From: Halalkalibacter hemicellulosilyticusJCM 9152
GTDB lineage: Bacteria; Bacillota; Bacilli; Bacillales; Bacillaceae_D
NCBI RefSeq assembly: GCF_000513115.1
Contig: NZ_BAUU01000016.1
Coordinates: 47,852-111,851, forward strand
Length of the DNA: 64,000 nucleotides
Direction: 5' to 3'
Part shown: positions 52,160 through 62,347 of the stretch, one piece after another
How positions within the stretch are numbered: position 1 is the first letter of the stretch
Layout: the number at the start of each line of letters is the position of its first letter
Program-made: the position numbers and the translations under genes
The notes under the pieces: model-generated
What the model saw: only the letters and a program-made list of their open reading frames with translations
The model's database searches: none
What the model was told of the DNA's origin: nothing

Positions 52160-52495
52160 CTATTGATCATCATTAATGAGGTGGATTTCGCGGATCTTTG
52201 CTTTCGTTTCTTCTGTTCCTAAGCGATATAGCTCCTCAAATACGTCATTTAAGCCCCTTTGGTATTCGTTCTTGTCACGATCTCCTTCCTGATCGTCGAA
52301 ATGACGAAAGGTAAATAAGTTTCCAAGTTCAACGTCATGAGCTTGTACTTCGCGTAGAAGCTTTTCGAGTTCTTTCTTTTCTAATGATGTCGCTTCGATC
52401 TCATATTCAATGAGCTGACCATCATTCACGCGGATAGGGCTAATATCATCCATACTAATCGGGTTTAAATTTACATAATACAATTGCTTTTCCAT
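52160..52495 (-). CDS. hypothetical protein, 111 aa
   Basis: A small acidic soluble protein that I do not recognise by function. It contains LYYVNLNPISMDDISPIRVN, an acidic helix region LEKKELEKLLREV, and FRHFDDQEGDRDKNEYQRG. ATG 52495 follows AAAGGAAGAATCC on the minus strand. It starts 23 bp after the next gene upstream (52518–52739), so they likely form a two-gene operon. No membrane segments. Confidence 0.75.
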   Translation of the reverse strand: MEKQLYYVNLNPISMDDISPIRVNDGQLIEYEIEATSLEKKELEKLLREVQAHDVELGNLFTFRHFDDQEGDRDKNEYQRGLNDVFEELYRLGTEETKAKIREIHLINDDQ

Positions 52496-52517
52496 TGGAT
52501 TCTTCCTTTCTATGCAG

Positions 52518-52739
52518 TTAATCTGGATGAATTTCGGTTCCGTTAGTCCAGGTGGCGTCGTGCTTTAAGCCCCCTCTTTGTTCAATTTCCTCAATAATTT
52601 CGCGATGGATCGTCACACCCTCTATATTTAAATAAGGGGTTACTTGCTGCATACTATGATGGAAATAGGCTAATTCTTTATCTGTCCATTGTTCAATGGA
52701 TAGCATCGAAAGCTCGGTCATATCACGTCCAACATACAT
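52518..52739 (-). CDS. small protein, 73 aa (YfhS-like by position)
   Basis: A 73 aa soluble protein containing MYVGRDMTELSMLSIEQW, ELAYFHHSMQQVTPYLN and HREIIEEIEQRGGL. It lies between mutY and fabL, where yfhS sits in B. subtilis, and looks similar in size, but I cannot confirm homology. ATG 52739 has AGGAGGTATAAAT upstream, a strong start. Function unknown. Confidence 0.75.
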   Translation of the reverse strand: MYVGRDMTELSMLSIEQWTDKELAYFHHSMQQVTPYLNIEGVTIHREIIEEIEQRGGLKHDATWTNGTEIHPD

Positions 52740-52904
52740 ATTTATACCTCCTAATGATTATGGCTCGCTCAAACCATTTTATAGAGATTGTTCTAAATGA
52801 CCTCTATTTATTGCTTTTAAACAGGCTTTTATAGTGTTCCTGTTCGTCTTTTGCACTATACGGTATAATAGAGGGAATTGTTGATATTGAAGGAGGGAGT
52901 GTAA

Positions 52905-53657
<753 letters not shown>

Positions 53658-53663
53658 TTTTTT

Positions 53664-53694
53664 TGAATAAAGTTCTCACCCCCCGGACACCTTA
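53664..53694 (+). promoter_or_regulatory. candidate sigma-G promoter of sspE
   Basis: TGAATAA (53664–53670; GAATA fits the −35), 18 bp, CACCTTA (53688–53694; one mismatch to CATnnTA). Confidence 0.6.
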
Positions 53695-53715
53695 ATAATC
53701 GTGGAGGTGAGATAC

Positions 53716-53931
53716 ATGAATAACAACCAACAACAACAGCAACAAGCGCAGAAACAAGCTGCACAAACAAACAAGCAGCAAGTTCGTAAGCAAAACGCAG
53801 CTTCTGCACAAGGATCTAGCTTAAACACTGAGTTCGCTAGCGAAACAAATGCACAAGAAGTTCGCCAACAAAACCAGCAGTCTCAAGCTCGTAAACAACA
53901 AGCTTCTGCGAACCAGCAGCAACAAAAATAA
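53716..53931 (+). CDS. sspE: gamma-type small acid-soluble spore protein
   Basis: Amino-acid store of the dormant spore, degraded at germination. The 71 aa are extremely Gln-rich and lack hydrophobic residues. Two imperfect repeats carry the GPR protease site, around SLNTEFASETNAQEVRQQNQ. The frame opens with GTG 53701, but GGAGGTGAGATAC before ATG 53716 and the usual MNNNQQQ start decide. It is flanked by a sigma-G-like promoter and a strong terminator, as expected for a forespore gene. Confidence 0.94.
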   Translation: MNNNQQQQQQAQKQAAQTNKQQVRKQNAASAQGSSLNTEFASETNAQEVRQQNQQSQARKQQASANQQQQK

Positions 53932-53943
53932 TTGCTGTCAATC

Positions 53944-53984
53944 AAAAATACCTTCTGGCATAACGTCCAGAGGGTATTTTTTTG
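53944..53984 (+). terminator. intrinsic terminator of sspE
   Basis: AAAATACCTTCTGG pairs with CCAGAGGGTATTTT around an 8-base loop, followed by a T run. The remaining 53985–54242 shows no gene. Confidence 0.9.
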
Positions 53985-54242
53985 TCGTTTCTATGAATGC
54001 GATTATTACATCCAATGGTTCTCTGTATATCGTCCTTTTTAACACTATCCAAAAAATGTGCATGTATAAAATAGTCAAATCATTTCAAATCGAATCTGAA
54101 AGAGTTATAATAGATGTGAAGGAAAATGTTTAGTGATTGTAAAGGGTAGTGAATAGAGAGGATACGTGTGGTTTTGGGCTGTATATAAGGAATCCTACTC
54201 TACCTACTGACGTCTTTAAAATGGAATAGAAAGGAGTAGCCT

Positions 54243-54770
54243 ATGAATTTTCCCAAAGTTGGAAGCAACATCGAAATCCATAGCTACAAGCATAATGGAT
54301 TGATTCATCGCATTTGGGAAGAAACAATTGTGCTTAAAGGGACGTCAAAGGTTATTATTGGAGGGAATGACCGGATTTTAGTGAAGGAATCTGATGGTCG
54401 ACATTGGAGAACGCGAGAACCTGCAATCTGCTATTTTGATGCGGAGAAATGGTTTAATACGATAGGTATGATTCGTTCGGATGGGATATACTATTATTGT
54501 AATTTAGGTTCTCCGTTTACATGGGATCAAGAGGCGGTAAAGTATATTGATTATGACCTTGATATTAAAGTTTTTCCTGACATGACCTTTAAGCTCTTAG
54601 ATGAAGATGAATATGAGTTGCATAGTAAAATGATGGAATACCCACCTGCCATTGATACGATATTAAAACGTAGTGTTGATGAGCTTATATCATGGATCCA
54701 TCAACGAAAGGGGCCATTTGCTCCGCAATTTGTGGAGAATTGGTATGAACGTTTTTTACAATATCGATAG
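54243..54770 (+). CDS. ygaC: DUF402 family nucleoside tri/diphosphatase (YgaC)
   Basis: A 175 aa cytoplasmic protein of the DUF402/YgaC (UPF0374) family. Characterised members hydrolyse nucleoside tri- and diphosphates. Recognisable parts are [41 protein letters not shown] and [15 protein letters not shown], which holds the metal-binding Asp residues. ATG 54243 follows AAAGGAGTAGCCT. It has its own terminator. The sspE–ygaC–ygaD order agrees with B. subtilis, apart from ygaB, which I do not find. Confidence 0.92.
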   Translation: MNFPKVGSNIEIHSYKHNGLIHRIWEETIVLKGTSKVIIGGNDRILVKESDGRHWRTREPAICYFDAEKWFNTIGMIRSDGIYYYCNLGSPFTWDQEAVKYIDYDLDIKVFPDMTFKLLDEDEYELHSKMMEYPPAIDTILKRSVDELISWIHQRKGPFAPQFVENWYERFLQYR

Positions 54771-54817
54771 AGCAGGTTGCGATTATCCAGTTGCGTGGAT
54801 GAAGGGCTTCTAATCAG

Positions 54818-54849
54818 AAGTTGTCCCGTTAATAGGGACAACTTTTTTA
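54818..54849 (+). terminator. intrinsic terminator of ygaC
   Basis: AAGTTGTCCC (54818–54827) pairs with GGGACAACTT (54835–54844), followed by T. Confidence 0.9.
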
Positions 54850-55245
54850 ACAATAAGAACGTATAACGCCACCCTAAAAAACGTTTAAAAGTTGCTAGTT
54901 GAGTAGGACATTGGCTTCGGCGTTACACGCTTTGTCGCGGCTTAGCACGATGCAATGGACAATAGCCGTTGCGTGGTTTTTGTTATATTGAATGGAACGT
55001 CATTCTATTCTATTAAATGGGCGAAATACGAAGGTGGAACGTCAATCTGCTAATACGCCAGAAGAAGTGAACAGCGAGGCATATATGCTTAAATAGCGGA
55101 ACGAGAATCCATCAATGAGAATGCAGGGGAACTCGCGGGGTGACGTTGTCCACGTAGCACGACTGCGCAACATACAATTAGTAAGAGTTGCACCAAAATG
55201 GTAGTAATTTTAGAGAAGAGATAGACGCTATGGCTTGAGGGGTGA
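54850..55245. other. intergenic region with a partial dispersed-repeat copy
   Basis: No gene. Around 55075–55130 the sequence GCTTAAATAGCGGAACGAGAATCC resembles the edge of the dispersed repeat family. GTCGCGGCTTAGCACGATGCAATGG (54931–54955) resembles the AACGGCTCCGCACAATGCAA tail at 57361. The ygaD promoter must lie here but no clear one was found. Confidence 0.4.
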
Positions 55246-56991
55246 TTGACACTGGAGAGTATGAAACGTTATATGGCATTTGTAAAGCCATATTGGAAGG
55301 AAATTATTATTACTGTTTTAATTGGACTATTAAAATTCGGAATTCCATTAATGCTCCCGCTTGTGATGATGTATGTAATTGATGATATTATTTTTGCCGA
55401 AGCGATGTCGCAGGATGAGAAGATGTCCACTCTCGTTAAAGTAATGATCGTAATGGGGATTCTATTCGTTGTCGTCAGACCACCGGTTGAATATTTCCGG
55501 CAATACTTTGCACAATGGATTGGTAGTAAAATTTTGTATGATATTCGTGACCAGCTTTTTACTCATATTCAGAAGCTGAGCTTGCGGTTTTATTCAAATC
55601 GCAAAGTAGGAGAAATCATATCAAGAGTGATTCATGATGTGGAGCAAACGAAGAATTTTGTCATTACGGGACTTATGAATATTTGGCTGGATTTAGCGAC
55701 GATTATTATTGCACTTATTATTATGTTTAATCTCAATGTTTGGCTTACACTCGTCGCGATTTCGATGTTTCCGTTCTACGGATTTTCCGTTAAATATTTT
55801 TATGCGAGACTACGTGAATTAACTCGTGTTCGTTCTCAAGCGCTGGCTGAGGTGCAAGGGCATTTGCATGAGCGTGTGCAAGGAATGAATGTCATTCGGA
55901 GCTTTGCGTTAGAGGATTATGAGCAAGGGCGTTTTGCAGAGCGTAACAAGCATTTTCTCAAGCGGGCGATTGATCATACGAAATGGAATGCTAAGACGTT
56001 TGCCGTCGTCAATACGATTACCGATATTGCGCCATTGCTAGTGATCTTCGTGTCGGGTTATATTGTCATTACCAATCAGCTTGAAGTCGGTGTGATGACA
56101 GCCTTTGTCCTTTATATGGAAAGGCTGTATGGTCCTTTGCGAAGACTAGTGAATTCGTCAACGACGTTGACACAGGCGATTGCGTCAATGGATCGTGTAT
56201 TTGAATTTATTGATGAGAAGTATGACATTAAAGATAGTGAAAATGCACAGCCGTTGGATCATGTAAATGGGCAAGTAACATTTCATGATGTTAGCTTTGA
56301 ATATGAAGAAGACGATCGTATTTTGCAAAACCTGAACTTTGAAGTTAATAAAGGAGAGACGGTCGCCTTTGTCGGAATGAGTGGTGGTGGGAAAAGTACA
56401 CTTATTAGCTTAATTCCACGGTTTTACGATGTGACGTCAGGGCAGATTTTGTTTGACGGTACTGATATACGGGAATTTCAAGTGCGTTCTCTCCGTGATA
56501 AAATCGGCATGGTTATGCAGGATAATATTCTATTTAGTGATTCGGTTAAGCAGAACATATTAATGGGAAAGCCTGATGCAACAGATGCGGAAGTGATTGC
56601 AGCGGCTCAAGCGGCAAATGCCCATGAATTTATAATGAATTTACCAAATGGCTATGAGACCGAGGTTGGTGAACGTGGGGTGAAGCTTTCTGGTGGACAG
56701 AAGCAACGAGTGGCGATCGCTCGTGTATTTTTAAAAAATCCGCCGATTCTTATTTTTGATGAAGCGACTTCCGCCTTGGATTTGGAAAGTGAGCATTACA
56801 TTCAGGAGGCGATGGAAAAGCTTGCCCGAAATCGTACGACATTCATCGTCGCGCATCGCCTATCCACGATTACTCATGCCGATCGGATCATTGTGATCGA
56901 AAATGGACGTATTATTGAAGAGGGGAATCATCAAGAGCTAATGAACCGAAGAGGAGCATACAAGAAGCTGTTTGATGTCCAACAGCTTTAA
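55246..56991 (+). CDS. ygaD: ABC transporter, fused permease–ATPase exporter (YgaD)
   Basis: Membrane half-transporter of the lipid/drug exporter type, expected to work as a dimer. The permease domain (about residues 1–310) has six hydrophobic segments. The ATPase has Walker [13 protein letters not shown], the signature [14 protein letters not shown], Walker [12 protein letters not shown] and the H-loop VAHRLST. It is 581 aa, of YgaD length. The start is uncertain: TTG 55246 lies too close to GAGGGGTGA, CTG 55252 is better spaced, and ATG 55261 matches the family N-terminus. The substrate is unknown. Confidence 0.93.
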   Translation: MTLESMKRYMAFVKPYWKEIIITVLIGLLKFGIPLMLPLVMMYVIDDIIFAEAMSQDEKMSTLVKVMIVMGILFVVVRPPVEYFRQYFAQWIGSKILYDIRDQLFTHIQKLSLRFYSNRKVGEIISRVIHDVEQTKNFVITGLMNIWLDLATIIIALIIMFNLNVWLTLVAISMFPFYGFSVKYFYARLRELTRVRSQALAEVQGHLHERVQGMNVIRSFALEDYEQGRFAERNKHFLKRAIDHTKWNAKTFAVVNTITDIAPLLVIFVSGYIVITNQLEVGVMTAFVLYMERLYGPLRRLVNSSTTLTQAIASMDRVFEFIDEKYDIKDSENAQPLDHVNGQVTFHDVSFEYEEDDRILQNLNFEVNKGETVAFVGMSGGGKSTLISLIPRFYDVTSGQILFDGTDIREFQVRSLRDKIGMVMQDNILFSDSVKQNILMGKPDATDAEVIAAAQAANAHEFIMNLPNGYETEVGERGVKLSGGQKQRVAIARVFLKNPPILIFDEATSALDLESEHYIQEAMEKLARNRTTFIVAHRLSTITHADRIIVIENGRIIEEGNHQELMNRRGAYKKLFDVQQL

Positions 56992-56997
56992 AGAATT

Positions 56998-57041
56998 GCT
57001 CTCTTATGACGTTGTAAGGACGTTGTAGGAGAGCTTTTTTG
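56998..57041 (+). terminator. terminator of ygaD
   Basis: GCTCTC (56998–57003) pairs with GAGAGC (57029–57034) around a long loop, followed by T6. Confidence 0.65.
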
Positions 57042-57074
57042 TGAAGGAAGCCAGGGCAGGTGAGAGAATTAAGA

Positions 57075-57260
57075 GTAATCCTCATTCCTTTAAAATGGGG
57101 ATAACCTCGCTAAAGCGAAGGGAAAGGAATCCTTGTTCCTCTATTCAAGCTAAATGGATGGAAATAGAGGGAGGCAAGGACAAATAGCGGAATGAGGAAC
57201 CGAAAGCCATTCAAACGCGTTGAAATGAAGGAAATAGCGGAATGAGGAACCGCAACGAAT
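57075..57260. repeat. dispersed intergenic repeat, copy E
   Basis: Carries AGCGGAATGAGGAACCG twice (57185–57201 and 57235–57251). It also has CTCATTCCTTTAAAAT, GGAATCCTTGTTCCTCTATTC and CAAGCTAAATGGA blocks shared with copies A and B. Confidence 0.75.
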
Positions 57261-57313
57261 GATTCGAGGGAGATGTAAGCGAATTCGCAGGTGGCGTTTG
57301 CTTCGCTCGTTAC

Positions 57314-57411
57314 AAGTTATTCTGAAAAACCCCACTTTCAGAATAACTTCAAACCATTGTAACGGCTCCGCACAATGCAAATAAGAAAAGACGCTAACGC
57401 GTTTTTCTTAT
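57314..57411. terminator. two hairpins at the 3' end of ygaE
   Basis: AAGTTATTCTGAAA (57314–57327) pairs perfectly with 57336–57349. A second stem, AATAAGAAAA…TTTTTCTTATT (about 57379–57411), overlaps the ygaE stop and can terminate it on the minus strand. Confidence 0.72.
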
Positions 57412-58478
57412 TCTACCTTCACTTTGTTCTCGCTTGTGTGGTAGCTGAAGAAGCTGTCGATGAGCTGTTCGAGGTGCTCTAGTTGTTCTTGGTATTCGGT
57501 TAATTGGGTAATGGCTGGAAGGGTGTGCATCCATTCTTCTCCGGTTAATGTCTCCTGATCACGTAATACAATTAATTGATTAAATAAGGCTTCTTTTCGT
57601 TCATTTAGGGCGAGCTTCGTCGAATCGGTTTGTTCGACATGAGCTTTACCAATATAACGAAGCATTAAGAGCTCGTGGTAGGCTGTAAGCTCGTATAGTT
57701 GTTTCTCAAGTAATTCGTGAACCTCCTTCGCTTGTTCATGGAGGTTATTTAAGCGGCTTTCGATATTTTTCAGGACGAAGAGTGATTTCTTTGTTGTGAT
57801 CGCCATTTGTCGGAAAAGAACGACCTTCCGTGCTTTAGCGTATTTATTACGCATGAAGTAATTTCGTTCTTCTTTATAATATAAATACAGGTTGTCGATC
57901 TCGACTAATTCTTCTTCAAGTCGGACGATATCCTTCTTAAGTGCATGGTGATCGGCGCTTAGTCTAATAAATAACTGTAGCCATTGATGAATATCTTCAG
58001 AGACTTTTAAGATTTTCTGGTATAGCTTCGTTTCATATTTAGGAGGAATGAAGAGCAGATTAATGATAAATGCCGACAGCACTCCTAATATAATAAGGGA
58101 AAATCGGCTTAGAGCAAATTCAATAAAGTTCGACCCTGGGCTTTCCATAATAATGATGATTGTCACAATTGCAATCGGAATGGTCGTTGGTTCAAGCTTG
58201 AATTTCAAAATAAGAGCGATCGCCAAGACGACTGTAAGCCCAATGACAAACGGATCGGCTCCTAGCGTTAAAACGAATATCACCGCAAGTACTGCCCCGA
58301 TCATATTCGCTTGGAATTGATCAAGTATCGTTTGGAACGTCCGATAGATTGATGGCTGAACCGCGAGTGCTGCTGTTAAGGCAGCAAAGGTCGGAGGTTC
58401 AAGACCGATCCATGAAGCGATATAGAGTGAAAGTATAATCGCTAAGCCTGTTTTGAAAATGCGTGCACCTAATTTCAT
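57408..58478 (-). CDS. ygaE: aromatic acid exporter (ArAE/FUSC) family membrane protein (YgaE-like)
   Basis: A 356 aa protein with five to six membrane segments in the first 150 residues (starting KLGARIFKTGLAIILSLYIA) and a long soluble helical C-terminal part rich in Lys/Glu/Leu. This is the layout of the DUF939/aromatic acid exporter family. It is 13 bp after hemL on the same strand and therefore probably in the same transcript. ygaE adjoins gsaB in B. subtilis too. The transported substrate is unknown. Confidence 0.86.
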   Translation of the reverse strand: MKLGARIFKTGLAIILSLYIASWIGLEPPTFAALTAALAVQPSIYRTFQTILDQFQANMIGAVLAVIFVLTLGADPFVIGLTVVLAIALILKFKLEPTTIPIAIVTIIIIMESPGSNFIEFALSRFSLIILGVLSAFIINLLFIPPKYETKLYQKILKVSEDIHQWLQLFIRLSADHHALKKDIVRLEEELVEIDNLYLYYKEERNYFMRNKYAKARKVVLFRQMAITTKKSLFVLKNIESRLNNLHEQAKEVHELLEKQLYELTAYHELLMLRYIGKAHVEQTDSTKLALNERKEALFNQLIVLRDQETLTGEEWMHTLPAITQLTEYQEQLEHLEQLIDSFFSYHTSENKVKVE

Positions 58479-58491
58479 GTTTATCCCTCAT

Positions 58492-59790
58492 TTATTTTGC
58501 GGCGTTCATCACAGCGAATGCTCCATCAACAGCAGCTAATGTTTGGTCTATATCCTCATCTGTATGAGCAATCGTCAAAAACCATGCTTCATATTTGGAC
58601 GGAGCTAAATTAATTCCACGCTTGAGCATTTCTTTGAAAAATTCGGCGAACTGTTCACTATTGGAGTTTTCGGCTTGTTCATAATTCGTAATCGTTTCTT
58701 CTGTAAAATAAATGGTTAAAGCTCCCTTTAAACGATTAACGGTAATCGATTGATCGTGCTTTTTGGCCAATTGAATTATACCTTCCTCTAAACGAGCGCC
58801 TAAACGATCAAGGCCATCGTAAAGTCCTTCTTCCTGTAATACTTCAAGACAAGCAATTCCGGCACTCATCGAGGCCGGGTTTCCAGCCATTGTTCCAGCT
58901 TGGTAAGCAGGTCCAAGTGGAGCGACCTTTTCCATAATATCTGCCCTTCCGCCGTAAGCGCCAATCGGTAAGCCACCCCCAATAATTTTCCCTAGTGCAG
59001 TCATATCTGGTTGGACACCGAGTAAGTCTTGAGCGCCACCATACATAAAGCGGAAGGCTGTAATAACCTCATCATAGATCACAAGAGCACCATAATCATG
59101 AGTGAGCGAATTAACAGCCTCTAGGAAGCCTTTCTGCGGTTGAACGATTCCGAAGTTACCGACAATCGGCTCAACAAGAACAGCGGCCACCTCATCGCCC
59201 CATCTTTTTAATGCTTCTTCGTAAGCATTAATGTCATTGAACGGGACCGTAATCACTTCCTTCGCGATGCTTTTTGTGACACCAGCTGAGTCTGGAGTAC
59301 CTAAAGTAGAGGGACCAGATCCAGCTGCGACGAGAACAAGGTCTGAGTGCCCGTGATAACAGCCGGCAAATTTAATGATTTTATCTCGACCTGTGTAAGC
59401 ACGTGCAACACGAATAGTTGTCATCACTGCTTCCGTACCAGAATTAACAAAACGGACTTTCTCCAGTGAAGGGATAGCTTCTTTTAACATTTTCGCAAAA
59501 GTGTTTTCTAACGTCGTCGGTGTTCCGTACAAAACGCCACTTTCGGCTGCTCTTTGTATAGCCTTCGTAATGTGCGGATGTGCATGTCCAGTAATAATCG
59601 GACCATAGGCTGCAAGATAATCAATGTATTGATTACCATCCACATCCCAAAAGTAGGCTCCCTTTGCTCGTTCCATAAAAATAGGTGTCCCTCCACCGAC
59701 AGCTTTGTAGGCTCGTGAAGGGCTATTCACACCACCTAAAATATGTTGTTGTGCTTCTTTATAGTATTGCTCTGATTTTGACCAATTCAT
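58492..59790 (-). CDS. hemL: glutamate-1-semialdehyde 2,1-aminomutase
   Basis: PLP enzyme that makes 5-aminolevulinate for haem and siroheme. It is a class III aminotransferase fold, 432 aa, with [15 protein letters not shown] at the start, [17 protein letters not shown] and YDEVITAFR. The PLP Lys is in [18 protein letters not shown] and the gating loop in TMAGNPASM. This is the stand-alone copy, called gsaB in B. subtilis, next to ygaE and outside the main hem operon. No PerR box was seen in the 130 bp upstream. Confidence 0.95.
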   Translation of the reverse strand: MNWSKSEQYYKEAQQHILGGVNSPSRAYKAVGGGTPIFMERAKGAYFWDVDGNQYIDYLAAYGPIITGHAHPHITKAIQRAAESGVLYGTPTTLENTFAKMLKEAIPSLEKVRFVNSGTEAVMTTIRVARAYTGRDKIIKFAGCYHGHSDLVLVAAGSGPSTLGTPDSAGVTKSIAKEVITVPFNDINAYEEALKRWGDEVAAVLVEPIVGNFGIVQPQKGFLEAVNSLTHDYGALVIYDEVITAFRFMYGGAQDLLGVQPDMTALGKIIGGGLPIGAYGGRADIMEKVAPLGPAYQAGTMAGNPASMSAGIACLEVLQEEGLYDGLDRLGARLEEGIIQLAKKHDQSITVNRLKGALTIYFTEETITNYEQAENSNSEQFAEFFKEMLKRGINLAPSKYEAWFLTIAHTDEDIDQTLAAVDGAFAVMNAAK

Positions 59791-59926
59791 GATGATCTCT
59801 CCTATACTTATTCCTTGTCATGATAGTATTCAATCATAGATGCCAAAGAAGGGCAAGTATCCAAGAGAGTACTGAAAAAGTTTGAATACCTTGCCTCCCT
59901 TCGGCTAATAGGAGAGATGAACATGT

Positions 59927-60055
59927 TTAAATTCGATCTTGGAGGTTTCTTCTTTTGATTTCTTCTAGTAATAATGTGAGAAAGGCTTCATTTAATTGTG
60001 CTTTTTTTGCTTGAGCATAGGCTTCTAACAGCTGTTCATCTGTTAAATTTTGCAT
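59927..60055 (-). CDS. Sda-like sporulation checkpoint protein, 42 aa
   Basis: The product MQNLTDEQLLEAYAQAKKAQ followed by LNEAFLTLLLEEIKRRNL matches the Sda helical hairpin (LsDElLieSY.kA…L..dFi.li..EIkRRsL). Sda blocks the sporulation kinase KinA when DNA replication is disturbed. ATG 60055 has GAGGAGGGTTGAGTG upstream. No convincing DnaA box (TTATCCACA type) was seen in the 130 bp upstream, unlike B. subtilis sda. It may be a paralogue rather than the main checkpoint gene. Confidence 0.75.
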   Translation of the reverse strand: MQNLTDEQLLEAYAQAKKAQLNEAFLTLLLEEIKRRNLQDRI

Positions 60056-60207
60056 CACTCAACCCTCCTCTTGTAATAAGATAAGTACAGATGTTCCCTT
60101 ACTATTTTACCAGTGGAAAAGTAGAAAAACTATTAGGAAATGTAGGAAACATGTCCTTCTAACGGTCAATTACTATTCATATAATGGAAAGGAGGGAGGG
60201 GGAAAAT

Positions 60208-60621
60208 ATGAAGCTGATTGTCGTCATAATATTATTGATTTCAACGGTTGGAACAGTTGTGAGTCTACTAATGCTTTTACGATTTCATCCCCACCCTTCA
60301 ACGCACCTTGTTTCGTTAAGGCACTTTGGTCTTCTCATCCTCGTATATGTTACGTTAATCTCCTCCTTTGCGATCCTGTATACAGGAGTTGAACTGATTG
60401 GCATTCGTGTCATTCAAATCGATGCACCGTTATTCGGAGAAACGATTAGTATGCTTGATATGATGTACTTTAGTGCAATCACGATGCTCTCAGTTGGATA
60501 TGGTGATATCGTTCCAATTGGATTAGGACGTCTATTTGCGGTTGTCCAGTCTCTCATAGGCTTTCTTTTGCCAGCGGCATTTGTCATGAACACATTTTTG
60601 CAAGCAAAAATGGGACGGTAG
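60208..60621 (+). CDS. two-TM potassium channel-like protein
   Basis: A 137 aa membrane protein. The last about 60 residues have the pore pattern: a pore helix MMYFSAITMLSVGYGDIVPIG containing the K+ selectivity filter VGYGD, then a second membrane helix. Two further hydrophobic segments precede it (about residues 4–24 and 42–62). There is no regulatory RCK domain. The frame opens at 60184, but GGAGGGAGGGGG points to ATG 60208. It may form a simple tetrameric channel. Downstream is bcp, 59 bp away. Confidence 0.82.
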   Translation: MKLIVVIILLISTVGTVVSLLMLLRFHPHPSTHLVSLRHFGLLILVYVTLISSFAILYTGVELIGIRVIQIDAPLFGETISMLDMMYFSAITMLSVGYGDIVPIGLGRLFAVVQSLIGFLLPAAFVMNTFLQAKMGR

Positions 60622-60680
60622 TTGTATTTCTTCTGCACATCAGCTACTCTAGAAGAAACGATTGAAGGGATGATTGAATC

Positions 60681-61151
60681 ATGGTCGAAATAGGACAAGC
60701 CGCACCTACTTTTACACTTGAAGACGTATCAGGAGAACGTGTATCGCTAGAAGACTTCCGTGGCAAACAGGTTGTCTTGTATTTTTATCCGAAAGATATG
60801 ACACCTGGCTGCACGACACAGGCATGTGATTTCCGCGATCATATGGAGGACTTCTCTGCCTTAAATACCGTCATTATCGGCGTAAGTCCTGATCCGGTTT
60901 CAAGACATGAGAAATTTAAGGATAAGTATAACCTTCCTTTTTATTTACTAGCAGATGAAGATCATCAGGTGAGTGAGTTATATGGTGTTTGGAAGCTGAA
61001 GAAGAATTTTGGCAAAGAGTATATGGGCATTGAACGTTCAACCTTTATTATTGATAAAGAAGGAAAGCTAATCAAAGAATGGCGCAAGGTACGTGTGAAG
61101 AATCACGTCGAAGAGGCATTAACGTATATTAAGGATGAAATAGAAGGATAG
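60681..61151 (+). CDS. bcp: thiol peroxidase, BCP/PrxQ type (YgaF)
   Basis: Peroxiredoxin that reduces peroxides with electrons from thioredoxin. The 156 aa thioredoxin fold has the peroxidatic Cys44 and resolving Cys49 in DMTPGCTTQACDFRD, the atypical 2-Cys arrangement of PrxQ. A C-terminal RSTFIIDKEGK is present. ATG 60681 follows AAGGGATGATTGAATC. It is 0.5 kb upstream of perR in the same direction, as ygaF is in B. subtilis. Confidence 0.94.
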   Translation: MVEIGQAAPTFTLEDVSGERVSLEDFRGKQVVLYFYPKDMTPGCTTQACDFRDHMEDFSALNTVIIGVSPDPVSRHEKFKDKYNLPFYLLADEDHQVSELYGVWKLKKNFGKEYMGIERSTFIIDKEGKLIKEWRKVRVKNHVEEALTYIKDEIEG

Positions 61152-61212
61152 ACAGGAACCAATCCTTTCAACGAAGAGTATAAATAGATAACAGGATATA
61201 GGAGGAAAGGCG

Positions 61213-61515
61213 ATGAAACTGCTTGTATGTATTATTGATAACTTCTATAGAGATGAAGTTGAAAAGCAATTGAAGCAAAAGGATTACCGTATGACAGAAC
61301 TCGCGAGCTCTGGTGGGTTTTGGCGTAAGGGGAATACAACTTTCTTGTTTGGAGTTGAAGAACAGGATGTCTCTATATTAAAGGAATCGATTAAAGAGGC
61401 ATGTCTAGATTTAGAGAAGAAAAAGCAACGAAAGAGTAAACAAGCTCATCGCTTCACCTCATTTTTAGTAGACGTGAAGGATTCAGCGCCTTTTCTGGCA
61501 GCGAACCAACGGTAA
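61213..61515 (+). CDS. DUF970 protein, paralogue of the c-di-AMP receptor DarA/YaaQ
   Basis: A 100 aa PII-like protein. MKLLVCIIDNFYRDEVEKQL and ELASSGGFWRKGNTTFLFGV align well with DarA (YaaQ), whose TTGGF..SGNTT(F/L) segment contacts cyclic di-AMP. It differs from DarA in the central loop (LEKKKQRKSKQAHR instead of the Gly/Pro-rich loop) and in the C-terminus. Ligand binding is therefore uncertain. ATG 61213 follows AGGAGGAAAGGCG. It lies between bcp and perR, where B. subtilis has no such gene. Confidence 0.78.
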   Translation: MKLLVCIIDNFYRDEVEKQLKQKDYRMTELASSGGFWRKGNTTFLFGVEEQDVSILKESIKEACLDLEKKKQRKSKQAHRFTSFLVDVKDSAPFLAANQR

Positions 61516-61573
61516 AAAATGTATCGAACTAGCGACATGATCTAATTACAAAATATTCTTCATGTGACCTTGA

Positions 61574-61610
61574 TTGACAATGTGACCGTTCGATATTATA
61601 CTAATTACAA
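61574..61610 (+). promoter_or_regulatory. perR promoter with overlapping PerR-like box
   Basis: TTGACA (61574–61579), 17 bp, TATACT (61597–61602). TTATACTAATTACAA (61596–61610) matches the PerR box TTATAATnATTATAA at 12 of 14 defined positions and covers the −10. Autoregulation is known for PerR in B. subtilis. Confidence 0.75.
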
Positions 61611-61647
61611 AGTAAGAATGGTTTTTTAGAAAGAGAGGTGCATGACT

Positions 61648-62088
61648 ATGTCTGGTCATCGCTTACAAGATGCACTTGAAACGTTGAAAAGTACACGTGT
61701 GCGTATGACTCCTCAGCGTCATGCGATTCTAGAATTCCTATTTGAATCAATGACCCATCCAACAGCTGATGATATATACAAAGCGTTAGAAGGGCGTTTT
61801 CCAAATATGAGTGTCGCGACTGTTTATAATAACTTACGCGTCTTTAAGGAAGCTGGTATCGTAAGGGAGTTAACGTATGGTGATTCATCGAGTCGTTTTG
61901 ATTCGGTGACATCCGATCACTATCACGTCATTTGTAATGAATGTGGGAAGATCGTCGATTTCCACTATCCGGGATTAGATGAAGTGGAGACACTTGCTGA
62001 GCATGTGACAGGATTTAAAGTGCTAAATCATCGAATGGAGATTAATGGCATTTGTCCGGATTGTCAAACAAAAGCAAAGCAACATTAA
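61648..62088 (+). CDS. perR: peroxide-responsive repressor PerR
   Basis: Fur-family metalloregulator that releases DNA when its iron-ligand histidines are oxidised by peroxide. The 146 aa contain the winged helix ([20 protein letters not shown] with His37-type ligand; [14 protein letters not shown]) and [20 protein letters not shown]. The structural zinc cysteines are CNEC and CPDC. The frame opens at ATG 61642, but GAGGTG suits ATG 61648. Likely targets in this window are its own promoter and the catalase-domain gene at 19121. Confidence 0.95.
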   Translation: MSGHRLQDALETLKSTRVRMTPQRHAILEFLFESMTHPTADDIYKALEGRFPNMSVATVYNNLRVFKEAGIVRELTYGDSSSRFDSVTSDHYHVICNECGKIVDFHYPGLDEVETLAEHVTGFKVLNHRMEINGICPDCQTKAKQH

Positions 62089-62093
62089 ACAAT

Positions 62094-62135
62094 GGAGCTC
62101 AAATGGTTAATAGCTGTTTGGGTTTCTTTTTTTAT
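62094..62135 (+). terminator. terminator of perR
   Basis: GAGCTCAAA pairs with TTTGGGTTTC using G-U pairs, followed by TTTTTTT. A further stem GGTGAGCTAC (62219–62228) with GTAGCTCACC (62251–62260) lies in the gap before ygzB, with no gene there. Confidence 0.65.
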
Positions 62136-62347
62136 AAGCTCACGATGGATACTGATTATAGAAATAATTTTACGAGAGACTAGGGATTGCTATAGCGTAG
62201 TATATAGATCAAGGCAGCGGTGAGCTACTACCATATTGCTTTTGCATGAGGTAGCTCACCAGTGCTAAGTAACGATCAGATAAGGGTATTTTGAGAGAAA
62301 CTCACTTACATTTCAAATGAGAAAACATGCTTGATAATGATAGTCAG

